Shown here piece after piece: positions 1 through 6,674 of a DNA stretch of 7,899 nt. Position 1 is the first letter of the stretch. The number at the start of each line of letters is the position of its first letter. The stretch lies in assembly GCA_021785095.1 (NCBI GenBank), contig JAJYGM010000366.1, forward strand, positions 1 to 7,899, given 5' to 3'. The DNA is from Actinomycetes bacterium. GTDB taxonomy: Bacteria > Actinomycetota > Acidimicrobiia > Acidimicrobiales > Bog-793. Position numbers and translations under genes: made by a program. The notes below the pieces were generated by a model, which made no database searches, was not told the origin of the DNA, and saw nothing but the letters and a program-made list of their open reading frames with translations.

Positions 1-434
1 CCGTCACGCTGGCGCCCCGGCTGTTCTCGCGTCGTGCCGATCCCCTGCCGCTGCCGCCGGCGCTGCACGACGCCGAAGTGGTCGCCACCTTGCACCTCAG
101 GTGGGCGCAGCTCGCCGGCGCCGGGCAGGGCGCGCCGCCCGGCGCGGCCGACGCAGGCGACGGACCGGGCGGTGGGGGTGCCGGCGTGCGGGCGAAGGTA
201 CGCGCCCGCGTCGTGGCTGCAGCGCGTGCCGACGCCGCAGCGGACCGCGGGCTCATCGGGGACCTCATCCGCGCGGTGGACGCCGTCGCGGCGAGGGTCG
301 ACGAGGTGACGGCACGCGTGGGGAATCTCGAGCTGCTCCTCCAAGAGGTGCTGGACCGCACGAGCGAGGAACTGGTTCGGGTCCAGGTCGCGCTCGGCGG
401 CCTCGACGACCGCGTGCGCGACGAGCAGTCATGA
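1..434 (+). CDS. C-terminal part of a protein of unknown function with a terminal coiled coil (5' end outside window)
   Basis: The reading frame beginning at base 3 is open from the window edge to a TGA at 432-434, giving about 143 residues, so the true start lies upstream. The visible part has a basic, proline-rich stretch (residues 5-20), a short amphipathic segment, a Gly/Ala/Pro-rich linker (about residues 42-62), then a Leu/Val-heptad region (about residues 85-139, from LIRAVDAVAARVDEV to LGGLDDRV) typical of a coiled coil. I do not recognise a catalytic domain in this fragment. Similar coiled tails occur on actinobacterial glycosyltransferases and polysaccharide-cluster proteins, so an oligomerisation or docking tail of an envelope-glycan protein is possible (inference). 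The stop overlaps a downstream ATG (ATGA at 431-434) and the next gene runs the same way, so an operon with the downstream glycosyltransferase-like gene is likely. Confidence 0.6.
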   Translation, partial: VTLAPRLFSRRADPLPLPPALHDAEVVATLHLRWAQLAGAGQGAPPGAADAGDGPGGGGAGVRAKVRARVVAAARADAAADRGLIGDLIRAVDAVAARVDEVTARVGNLELLLQEVLDRTSEELVRVQVALGGLDDRVRDEQS

Positions 435-490
435 AGCCGAAGACGCCGCCGGCCCCGCCGGGACCCCCCGTGGGGCTGGATCCGGCGTGA
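431..490 (+). CDS. Possible translationally coupled micro-ORF, 19 aa, proline-rich
   Basis: An ATG at 431 overlaps the upstream stop (ATGA) and the frame ends in a TGA at 488-490, which in turn overlaps the GTG start of the next gene (GTGA at 487-490). The peptide would be MKPKTPPAPPGPPVGLDPA, with 8 prolines in 19 residues including three Pro-Pro pairs, one of them Pro-Pro-Gly. Pro-Pro-Gly is known to slow ribosomes and to need EF-P. It could act as a coupling or leader peptide that passes ribosomes from the upstream gene to the downstream gene. It may equally be a chance frame in GC-rich spacer DNA. No clear Shine-Dalgarno precedes it. Confidence 0.25.
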   Translation: MKPKTPPAPPGPPVGLDPA

Positions 491-1470
491 ACGAGCCCCG
501 CATCGCCGTGCTCAGCCCCTCTTGGGTCGAGGCGCCGCACAGCGAGATCGCCGAGGCCGTGAGGAGCATCGCCGGCGCACTGTCCAGGCTGGCGCCGGTC
601 GACGTCTTCGTGCCGGGCGACGGCGCGAGCTTCGCGGACGGCGCGTTCGACGTGACCCCGATCGGCGGGGCGCGCGCACCGCGGGTGCGCTACGAAGCCG
701 TCGTCGTCGAGGCGGGGCGACGCGGCGACGGCGAGCTGGTGCGCTCAGCTGGGTCGCTCGCCGCGGGAGCGCCGGTGCTCGCGGTCGGCGGCGCCCGGTT
801 CACGGTCGACGGGGTGCTGGACGTCGGCCTCGACGGAGCCGACGGCGGGGCCGGAACCGCGCCCGCCGTGCACCACGTGGGTCTGTACGCACGCGTGCAT
901 CCCGACGCGCGCAGCCGCCGCCACTACGGACTCGGGGGGATAGCGGACTACCTGCTCGTCCTCGGCGACCGCCCCGGCGTGCCGGCCACACCGACCCCAT
1001 CGCATCGCACCCGCTGGCTGCTCGCACGCTTTGCCCGCCAGCACGTCGTCGTGGTCGAAGGGGGGGTGGCGCGCGCGTGGCGGTCTCGCTCGTGCGTGGC
1101 GCAGTTCGACGTGCACACGCGCATGGACCTGTGGATCCTCATGGCGCAGTCCAAAGGCGTCGTGGACCTCCTGCCCGGCGACGTGTACGCGCGGGAGTGC
1201 GTCGAGGCGCTCCGGCTCGGCGTGCCCATCGTCGTGCCAGGCGGCTCTGCGGCGGACAGGCTGGCGAGCGCCGCGGGCGGCATGCGGTTCACCTCCACCG
1301 CGGATCTCCTCTCCTGCGCGGAAGCGCTCGACGACCCCGCCACCCGGACGGCGCTCGCGTCCTTCGGCCGGGAGGTGGCCGACCGTTGGTACGGCGACCC
1401 CCACGCCGTCGTGGCGAGGCTCGCCGGGGCGCTCGGTCTGGCCGCCCCGGCGGACGGCGCCCCGCGCTGA
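487..1470 (+). CDS. Degenerate GT-B-fold glycosyltransferase-like protein
   Basis: The gene encodes 327 residues. It probably belongs to the GT-B glycosyltransferases (GT4-like) that transfer sugars from nucleotide donors in the cytoplasm, here likely for an envelope polysaccharide. The N-terminus (RIAVLSPSW) resembles the first strand of a GT-B Rossmann half. The most family-like part is residues 230-252, where PGDVYARECVEALRLGVPIV matches the donor-binding stretch of GT4 enzymes. There the usual E-x7-E pair appears as D232-x7-E240, so the first glutamate is replaced. Residues 268-311 (FTSTADLLSCAEAL to YGDPHAVVA) match the usual C-terminal helices. At 327 residues it is shorter than typical GT4 enzymes (about 350-400) and the acceptor half is divergent, so activity is uncertain. 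The GTG start at 487 is chosen because the conserved N-terminal strand follows at once and no closer in-frame start lies upstream. No strong ribosome-binding site is seen. The gene converges with the methyltransferase-GT2-GT2 gene. Confidence 0.7.
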   Translation: MNEPRIAVLSPSWVEAPHSEIAEAVRSIAGALSRLAPVDVFVPGDGASFADGAFDVTPIGGARAPRVRYEAVVVEAGRRGDGELVRSAGSLAAGAPVLAVGGARFTVDGVLDVGLDGADGGAGTAPAVHHVGLYARVHPDARSRRHYGLGGIADYLLVLGDRPGVPATPTPSHRTRWLLARFARQHVVVVEGGVARAWRSRSCVAQFDVHTRMDLWILMAQSKGVVDLLPGDVYARECVEALRLGVPIVVPGGSAADRLASAAGGMRFTSTADLLSCAEALDDPATRTALASFGREVADRWYGDPHAVVARLAGALGLAAPADGAPR

Positions 1471-1539
1471 ACGTCCCGTCTCGCCCGTCCGCCTCCGGGC
1501 CCTCCACCACCACGGCCCCAGCGGAACGACGCCCTCAGG
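1471..1539. other. Short convergent intergenic gap
   Basis: These 69 bases separate the stop codons of two converging genes. The only secondary structure I find is a weak 5-bp stem (GGGCC at 1497-1501 with GGCCC at 1514-1518, 12-nt loop) without a T-tract. A terminator would be expected here, but none can be called with confidence. Confidence 0.4.
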
Positions 1540-4206
1540 TCATTCGGCCCACCACAGCGCGCGAGGGGGGAACGCGAGCGAGAAGTCCCAGCTCTCGAGG
1601 GTGAGGTTCGGGTTGTAGGCGGGGTCCGCCCGCAGGACCTGGCTCCAGCGCCGCTCCATGTAGGCCACCTCCTCGCCGAAGGCGTCGGGGCGCACGTCGG
1701 GGTCGTGGCCGCGGCTCACGGACTCCCGGTGCACGAGCACGGCGTTCGGCGCCCAGACCACCCGCCAGCCCGCCTCACGGAGCCGCAGGCAGAAGTCCAC
1801 GTCGTTGAAGGCGACGCTCAGGTTGATCTCGTCGAAGCCGCCGAGCCTCTCGAAGACGTCGCGGCGCACCACCATGCACGCGGCGGTGACCGCCGAGAGC
1901 GAGCGTGCGGTCTGGAGCCAGCCGAAATGTCCGTGGGAGAGCCGGTCAGCGAGCCGCTCGGCATGACCCGCGATGCCGCCCAGGCCGAGCACGACGCCCG
2001 CGTGCTGGACACGTCCGTCGGGGTACAAGAGCTTGGCCCCCACCGCGCCGACGCCGGGCTGGAGGACCTGGGAGACGAGCTCTGCGAGCCAGCTGCTCGA
2101 GACGATCTCGCAGTCGTCGTTGAGGAAGCAGAGGACCTCACCCGTGCAGTGGGCGACGGCGCCGTTGTTCAGCGCAGAGAAGTTGAACGGCCGGTCGTCG
2201 TGAAGGACCTTCGCCACGGAGCCGTAGTCGCAGAAGAGGTCCTTCACCGTGTCCGTCTCGCTCCCGTTGTCGACGATGACCACCTCGTAGTCGGGGTAGT
2301 CGGTGGTCGCGTAGAGGCTCGCCAGGCAGCGGTTCAGGAACTCGCCGTCACGCGTCGGGATGATGACGCTCACCTTCGGCGGGCGGGAGGGAAGCTGCCA
2401 CTTCACTCGCACGATGCCGGTCACCTCGTTCACGGTCACCGCGCCGGGCGCACCGACGCGTGAGAGGTGGTCCGTCACGGCTCTCGCCCCCGCACGCGTC
2501 GCGTACGGCTTGGCCGCCCGCGCCGAGGACGTCGAGCCCGCGTGCATGCGCCAGTGGTAGAGGACGTGGGGCACGTGGACGATCTGGTCGGCGGAGAGGC
2601 GCTCGCTGACGCGGAGCACGAGGTCCCAGTCCTGGCTGCCCTCGAGCCCTTCGCGAAAGCCGCCCACCTTCCGCACGAGGTCTGCCCTCGCCATCGTCAT
2701 GTGGCAGAGGTAGTTCTGCGCGAGGAGGAGCAGCGGGTCGAAGTCAGGCTTGAAGAAGGGGACCGAACGGTTCCCCTCGTCGATCTTGTCCTCGTCGCTG
2801 TAGAGGAGCCCCGCGTCCGGCCGGTCCGCCAGGGCGAGGACGCCCAATGCGAGGGCTTGCGGGCTCAGCGTGTCGTCGTGGTCGAGGAGGACGACCCACT
2901 CGCCCCGGGCCATCTCGAGGGCGGTGTTGGACGCGGCAGAGATGTGCCCGTTGGTCTCGCGTCGCGCCACGCGGATGCGCTCGTCGGCTGCGGCGTAGTC
3001 CTCGAGGATCTTGGGCACCCAGGCCGCCGTCGAGCAGTCGTCGACGGCGCAGAGCTCCCAGTTGTCGTACACCTGGGCGAGCACCGAGTCGAGCGCCTCT
3101 CGCAGGTAGCGCTCCGGGGTGTCGTAGACGGGCATGACGATCGAGACGAGCGGCCGCGAGGGCAGCCGGGCGAGCCGGTCACCGAGCGCGCGCCGGCGGC
3201 CGTCGTCCATCTCGTCGAACTGCGCTATCCACAGCTCGTACGTCGGATCGCGCGTCGCCTTCGGCGCGACGCTGTCCACCTGCACCTGCACCTGCACCTG
3301 ATCGCGCGCGGAGAGGGCACGCAGCTTCCCGTAGACGCGGCGAGCTCCTCTCGTGTAGCGCATCACCCGCGTCGCCTCGAGGGCCCGGAGCTCCGCGCGG
3401 GCCGCCTCCGCCTCCCGCTGGTACGCCTCGAGCGAGCGGACGAGGCCGCCGAAGCGCAGCTCGAGCTCACGGTCCACGACGCCTGCCGCGCTGGAGCCGA
3501 GCGCGGGGGGTCGCCTCCCTCCGTCGGCCTGCGCGAGCCGCAATGCGACGAGCTCCGCCGCGCCGACGAGCACATCGTCTTGGCTCGGCGTCCCGGCGCG
3601 CTCGAACAGGAGTGCCTGCGGGCTCACGTAGGTCGCGTCGTAGCCGAGGACCGGCACGAAGCCGCGGCGGGCGAACCGCCGCAGCCAGTAGATCGCCGGT
3701 CGGACGGTCCGGTGCGTCGGCTCTCCGACGTCCTTCGCAGTGGACGAGAAAAGGACACGGTCCGAGGCGGCGGTGAGCTGCTCGATGGCACGGTCTGCCC
3801 CGTCCGCGTCGAGATGCTCCAGGACGTCGAGGCACACCACGAGGTCGTAGGTGCCGTCGATCGGGTCGGTCACCGAGCCGACCTGGCAGTACGCGGCGGT
3901 CTCGCGCCGAACCTTCGAGATCGCGAACTCCGAGATGTCACGGCCGTGCGCCTCGACTCCCCGGTCCCACAGCGCCTCGACGAGGAAGCCCACCCCGCAC
4001 CCTGCGTCGAAAACGGTCTTGGGCGAGAAGCTGCGGACCACGTCGTCGGCGACCCGGGCGAAGAACGTCTCCCAGGAGGCTTCGCCCTTCCGATAGGGCC
4101 GCGGCCCGCAACGGGAGTGGAAGTACGCCTCGTCGAAGTCCGACGCTGGAGGGGTCCTGGACCTGGACCCGGGCGCGGCACGCTCGTTCGACGGATCACC
4201 GGCCAC
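1540..4206 (-). CDS. Methyltransferase-GT2-GT2 trifunctional fusion protein (glycan synthesis)
   Basis: The gene encodes 888 residues in three modules. (1) Residues about 23-205 form a class I SAM-dependent methyltransferase: motif I is VFDAGCGVGFL (65-75), the acidic strand-2 end is D90, and DLVVCLDVLEHL (121-132) is the post-motif segment. (2) Residues about 352-580 form a GT-A (GT2) domain: SIVMPVYD (355-362), AVDD (387-390), LDHDDTLS with the DxD-type metal site (441-448), SDEDK (470-474) and SQDWDLVLR (524-532). (3) Residues about 610-850 form a second GT2 domain: VSVIIPTRDG (612-621), VDNGS (645-649), FLNDDCEI (694-701) and NDVDFCLRLREAGW (801-814). A helical, charged linker (about 245-300) and a QVQVQVQV repeat (303-310) join the first two modules. 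No membrane segment is seen, so it is cytoplasmic or peripheral. Likely role: adding two sugars to a growing glycan and methylating a sugar or chain end; methyl capping controls chain length in some O-antigen systems, but the substrate is unknown here. The GTG start is forced: an in-frame TAA lies four codons upstream and no other start codon occurs before the methyltransferase domain. Confidence 0.9.
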   Translation of the reverse strand: MAGDPSNERAAPGSRSRTPPASDFDEAYFHSRCGPRPYRKGEASWETFFARVADDVVRSFSPKTVFDAGCGVGFLVEALWDRGVEAHGRDISEFAISKVRRETAAYCQVGSVTDPIDGTYDLVVCLDVLEHLDADGADRAIEQLTAASDRVLFSSTAKDVGEPTHRTVRPAIYWLRRFARRGFVPVLGYDATYVSPQALLFERAGTPSQDDVLVGAAELVALRLAQADGGRRPPALGSSAAGVVDRELELRFGGLVRSLEAYQREAEAARAELRALEATRVMRYTRGARRVYGKLRALSARDQVQVQVQVDSVAPKATRDPTYELWIAQFDEMDDGRRRALGDRLARLPSRPLVSIVMPVYDTPERYLREALDSVLAQVYDNWELCAVDDCSTAAWVPKILEDYAAADERIRVARRETNGHISAASNTALEMARGEWVVLLDHDDTLSPQALALGVLALADRPDAGLLYSDEDKIDEGNRSVPFFKPDFDPLLLLAQNYLCHMTMARADLVRKVGGFREGLEGSQDWDLVLRVSERLSADQIVHVPHVLYHWRMHAGSTSSARAAKPYATRAGARAVTDHLSRVGAPGAVTVNEVTGIVRVKWQLPSRPPKVSVIIPTRDGEFLNRCLASLYATTDYPDYEVVIVDNGSETDTVKDLFCDYGSVAKVLHDDRPFNFSALNNGAVAHCTGEVLCFLNDDCEIVSSSWLAELVSQVLQPGVGAVGAKLLYPDGRVQHAGVVLGLGGIAGHAERLADRLSHGHFGWLQTARSLSAVTAACMVVRRDVFERLGGFDEINLSVAFNDVDFCLRLREAGWRVVWAPNAVLVHRESVSRGHDPDVRPDAFGEEVAYMERRWSQVLRADPAYNPNLTLESWDFSLAFPPRALWWAE
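3277..3300 (-). repeat. In-frame hexanucleotide tandem repeat, 4 x CACCTG
   Basis: Four perfect head-to-tail copies of CACCTG on the plus strand read as CAG-GTG (Gln-Val) four times in the minus-strand gene, giving residues 303-310 of the fusion protein. The repeat lies exactly in the linker between the methyltransferase half and the first GT2 domain. Changes in copy number would alter linker length by two residues without a frameshift. Confidence 0.9.
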
Positions 4207-4212
4207 CCCGGG

Positions 4213-4218
4213 AGGTTA
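4213..4218 (-). promoter_or_regulatory. Probable -10 box for the methyltransferase-GT2-GT2 gene (leaderless)
   Basis: Read on the minus strand this is TAACCT, matching the actinobacterial TANNNT -10 pattern. Only six bases (CCCGGG) separate it from the GTG start at 4206, so transcription would begin at or beside the start codon. There is no Shine-Dalgarno, in keeping with a leaderless mRNA. The same TAA is the in-frame stop that fixes the start. No good -35 is visible. Confidence 0.45.
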
Positions 4219-4233
4219 CCCGCGAGCGCCCCG

Positions 4234-4254
4234 CCGAAGATGGCGACTCTTCGG
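4234..4254. promoter_or_regulatory. Inverted repeat between divergent promoters (candidate operator)
   Basis: CCGAAGA (4234-4240) is followed, after seven bases, by its perfect reverse complement TCTTCGG (4248-4254). The 21-bp element lies in the 74-bp region between the two divergent genes and covers the putative -35 (4243-4248) of the rightward promoter. That is a suitable place for a repressor that controls both genes. Which regulator would bind is unknown. Confidence 0.35.
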
Positions 4255-4272
4255 TCCGTGCTCGCCTAGGGT
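4243..4272 (+). promoter_or_regulatory. Probable promoter of the YfhO-like gene (leaderless)
   Basis: A -35-like GCGACT (4243-4248; four of six match TTGACT) and a -10-like TAGGGT (4267-4272, TANNNT) are 18 bp apart. The GTG start at 4281 is eight bases beyond the -10 box, so transcription would start at or within about two bases of the codon. There is no Shine-Dalgarno. Confidence 0.45.
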
Positions 4273-4280
4273 CGTCGGCC

Positions 4281-6674
4281 GTGCAGGCGGTCGCGGGGGG
4301 TTCGAGGCATCCCCGGGCCGCGTCGCGGGCTGCGGGCGCGCTGGGCCGCGCGGCCTCGGCGAGCTGGCTCGGACCCGTCGCGCTCGTCGTCGCCGTCGTC
4401 GTCGTGGCGAACCTGCTGTTCCTCCTCGGCGTCTTCGACCCGAACCCGCTCTACTGGACGAGCGGCCTCGGCATCATCCACACCGCAGGGATCGTCGGCG
4501 GTCAGTCGACGATCGACCCGAACAGCGGCACGACCGCGCAGTCGCTCGGGCACCTCGCCATGCTCGACCTGGTCCACGGGAAGCTTCCGTGGTGGAACCC
4601 CTACGAGGGCCTCGGCGCGCCGCTCGCCGGCGAGATGCAGTCCGCCGCGTTCTTCCCGCCCAACCTCTTCCTGGTGCTCTTCGGCGGTCAGCTGCCGTTC
4701 CACATGCTGCTCGAGGCGGCGTCCGGCGCGGCGGCCTACGGCGTGATCGTGCGCCTGGACGTCTCGCGGTGGATCGCAGCAGGCGCAGGCTGCGCCTTCG
4801 CGCTGGACGGCGCCTTCGCGTGGTTCCGGCACGCTGCCGTGAACCCGATCGCGCTCCTGCCGCTCCTCGTCTTCGCGGCCGAGCAGGCACGCGTGGCCGC
4901 GGCCGAGCAGAAGGCAGGGCGCTGGTGGCTCGTGGCCCTCGCGCTGGCGCTCTCGGTGTACGCGGGCTTTCCCGAGGTCGCCTACCTCGACGGCATCTTC
5001 GCGCTCGTGTGGGCGCTCGTCCGCTGCGTGGGGCTGACCCGTGCACAGATCCTCGCCTACCTGCGGAAGCTCGCCGCCGGCGCAGTCGCGGGCGTCGCGC
5101 TCGCCGCGCCGCTCGTCATCGCGTTCGTCGACTACCTGCCCTCCGCCTACCTCGGCAGGCACGGGATCGGGTTCGACGCCGTCGCGTTGGACCGTCCCTC
5201 CGCGGCGGCCTTGTTCTTCCCCTACGTCTTCGGACCGATCTTCGGCTACACCGCGAACGACCCGACGGGTCTCCTGCGGGACTTCTGGGCCAACGTCGGC
5301 GGCTACCTCACGACGACCCTCCTGCTCCTCGGCCTCGTCGCCCTCTACGATCGACGTCTCCGCCCGCTGCGCGTCGCGCTCGCCGCGTGGATCGTCCTCG
5401 CGCTGGGCCGCATCTACGACATCGGCCCGCTCCACCGGCTCTTCGACCTGCTGCCGCTCATGAACCAGGTCGCCGCATATCGCTATCTCCCGCCCTCCGT
5501 CGCGCTCGCCGCGGTCGTGCTCGCGGCGCTCGCCGTCGACGACCTCCGGCGCAAGGCGGTGCCGAGGTGGTACGTGCTGGCATCGCTGACCGCCGCCGTC
5601 GCCGTCGCGCTGGTCCTGCTCGACATGGGCCGCGGGCTCGCCAACGAGCTCAGCTCGACCAGTGCCAGCCATTTCGCCGTGGCGTCGGTGGTGTGGGGGT
5701 TCGGCGTCATGCTCCTGGTGGCGGTCGCGGCCGTCGCGCTCCGAGGCCGCCTGCGCACCGGCGTGATCGTGGGTCTGATCGTCGTCGACGCGCTCGTGAT
5801 GTTCGTCGGCCCCGAGTTCTCCGCGCCGCGCAGCGCACGCGTGGACATGGGTCTCGTCGACGCAGTTCGCGCGCACACCGGGCTGGGCCGCTTCTACACG
5901 CTCGGTCCCTTCACGCCGAATTACGGGAGCTACTTCGGCATCGGGGAAGTGGACGTGAACGACCTCCCCATGCCGAAGAGCTACACGTCCTACATCACGA
6001 GCCGTCTCGACACGAACGTGCTCCCGAACATCTTCACCGGCGACACGCTCCTGCGTTCGACAGGACCCACCCCTCTGCAGGAGCTCGTCAAGAATTTCGC
6101 CGCCTACGAGCAGATCGACGTCCGCGCCATCGTGGCGTCGCCAGGCAGGATCCCCGCGGCGACGAGCCGGTCACTTGGCCTGAAACTCGTCTACGCGGAC
6201 GCCAACGCCGACGTGTACGTGACGCCCCATCCCTCTCACTACTTCTCGGTGATCTCCGGGGCGACACCGTCCGCATCGGGCCCGGCCCCCTGCAGCCTGT
6301 CGCACGAGAGCCTCGACCGGGTCGTGGCAGACTGCCGCCGCCCCGCCGAGCTGTTGCGACGGGAGCTCTCGATGAAGGGATGGACGGCGACCGTGGGGAG
6401 CCGCCAGGCGCCCGTGCGGACGCGCGACCACCTCTTCCAGGAGGTCGCGCTGCCTGCCGGCCCGAGCGTCGTCACGTTCTCGTTCACGCCGCCTCACGAA
6501 GACGGCGGGCTCGCGGCCTTCCTCGCCAGCGTCGCAGCGATCGTCGCAGGTTGGGCGCTGGCGCTGCGACAGCGCCGGCGGCGCAAGGGACGATCCCCGG
6601 ACTCGGCGGCGGGACCGGCGGGGCCACCGGCGCCGGTGGCGGCGCACGAGGCGGAGCCGCTGTCAGCGCGCTGA
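4281..6674 (+). CDS. YfhO-type multi-spanning membrane protein, probable GT-C-like glycosyltransferase
   Basis: The gene encodes 797 residues. A basic N-terminus (about residues 1-28) precedes the first membrane span (29-51). The following loop carries the family-like PWWNPYEGLGAPLAGEMQ (103-120) and leads into FFPPNLFLVLFG. Roughly a dozen further hydrophobic spans follow up to residue 511 (for example 263-285, 338-356, 403-419, 430-448, 464-487, 492-511). A soluble region (about 512-742) follows, ending with WTATVG, FQEVALPAGPSVVTFSFTPP and a last span (743-762), which resembles the C-terminal part of YfhO proteins. The tail RQRRRRKGR is strongly basic, so it is probably cytoplasmic and the 512-742 domain lies outside. 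YfhO proteins are GT-C-like enzymes proposed to add sugars to envelope polymers from polyprenyl-phosphate donors. The polyprenyl-type GT2 at the right end of the window could supply such a donor (inference). The length is slightly short for the family. No alternative in-frame start lies upstream in the intergenic region, which favours the GTG at 4281. Confidence 0.8.
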   Translation: MQAVAGGSRHPRAASRAAGALGRAASASWLGPVALVVAVVVVANLLFLLGVFDPNPLYWTSGLGIIHTAGIVGGQSTIDPNSGTTAQSLGHLAMLDLVHGKLPWWNPYEGLGAPLAGEMQSAAFFPPNLFLVLFGGQLPFHMLLEAASGAAAYGVIVRLDVSRWIAAGAGCAFALDGAFAWFRHAAVNPIALLPLLVFAAEQARVAAAEQKAGRWWLVALALALSVYAGFPEVAYLDGIFALVWALVRCVGLTRAQILAYLRKLAAGAVAGVALAAPLVIAFVDYLPSAYLGRHGIGFDAVALDRPSAAALFFPYVFGPIFGYTANDPTGLLRDFWANVGGYLTTTLLLLGLVALYDRRLRPLRVALAAWIVLALGRIYDIGPLHRLFDLLPLMNQVAAYRYLPPSVALAAVVLAALAVDDLRRKAVPRWYVLASLTAAVAVALVLLDMGRGLANELSSTSASHFAVASVVWGFGVMLLVAVAAVALRGRLRTGVIVGLIVVDALVMFVGPEFSAPRSARVDMGLVDAVRAHTGLGRFYTLGPFTPNYGSYFGIGEVDVNDLPMPKSYTSYITSRLDTNVLPNIFTGDTLLRSTGPTPLQELVKNFAAYEQIDVRAIVASPGRIPAATSRSLGLKLVYADANADVYVTPHPSHYFSVISGATPSASGPAPCSLSHESLDRVVADCRRPAELLRRELSMKGWTATVGSRQAPVRTRDHLFQEVALPAGPSVVTFSFTPPHEDGGLAAFLASVAAIVAGWALALRQRRRRKGRSPDSAAGPAGPPAPVAAHEAEPLSAR
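6623..6640. repeat. Perfect 18-bp palindrome near the 3' end of the YfhO-like gene
   Basis: GCCACCGGCGCCGGTGGC equals its own reverse complement. As RNA it could fold into a 7-bp GC-rich stem with a GCGC loop. It lies in the Gly/Pro/Ala-rich tail codons, 31 bases before the stop codon, and 22 bases from a second palindrome that covers both stop codons of the convergent pair. There is no T-tract. Confidence 0.6.

Noticed and set aside
1497..1518. Terminator hairpin between the converging genes
   Set aside because: The stem has only five base pairs with a 12-base loop and no T-tract, which is expected by chance at this GC content.
522..1604. 360-codon plus-strand frame overlapping the GT-B-like gene
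   Set aside because: It is arginine-rich without motifs; the alternative frame gives a sensible GT-like protein joined by a GTGA overlap.
4156..4167. CCTGGA doublet in the N-terminal codons of the fusion gene as a second slippage tract
   Set aside because: It has only two copies, in a disordered Arg/Ser segment; this is too short to distinguish from chance.
2467..4269. 600-codon plus-strand open frame opposite the GT2 fusion gene
   Set aside because: Its product is rich in Arg, Val, His and Glu with no domain, and the opposite strand encodes clear methyltransferase and GT2 motifs. It is a GC-driven shadow frame.
4266..5876. 536-codon minus-strand open frame opposite the YfhO-like gene
   Set aside because: It is composed almost entirely of charged residues (Arg, Glu, Asp, His), the antisense image of a hydrophobic membrane protein in GC-rich DNA.
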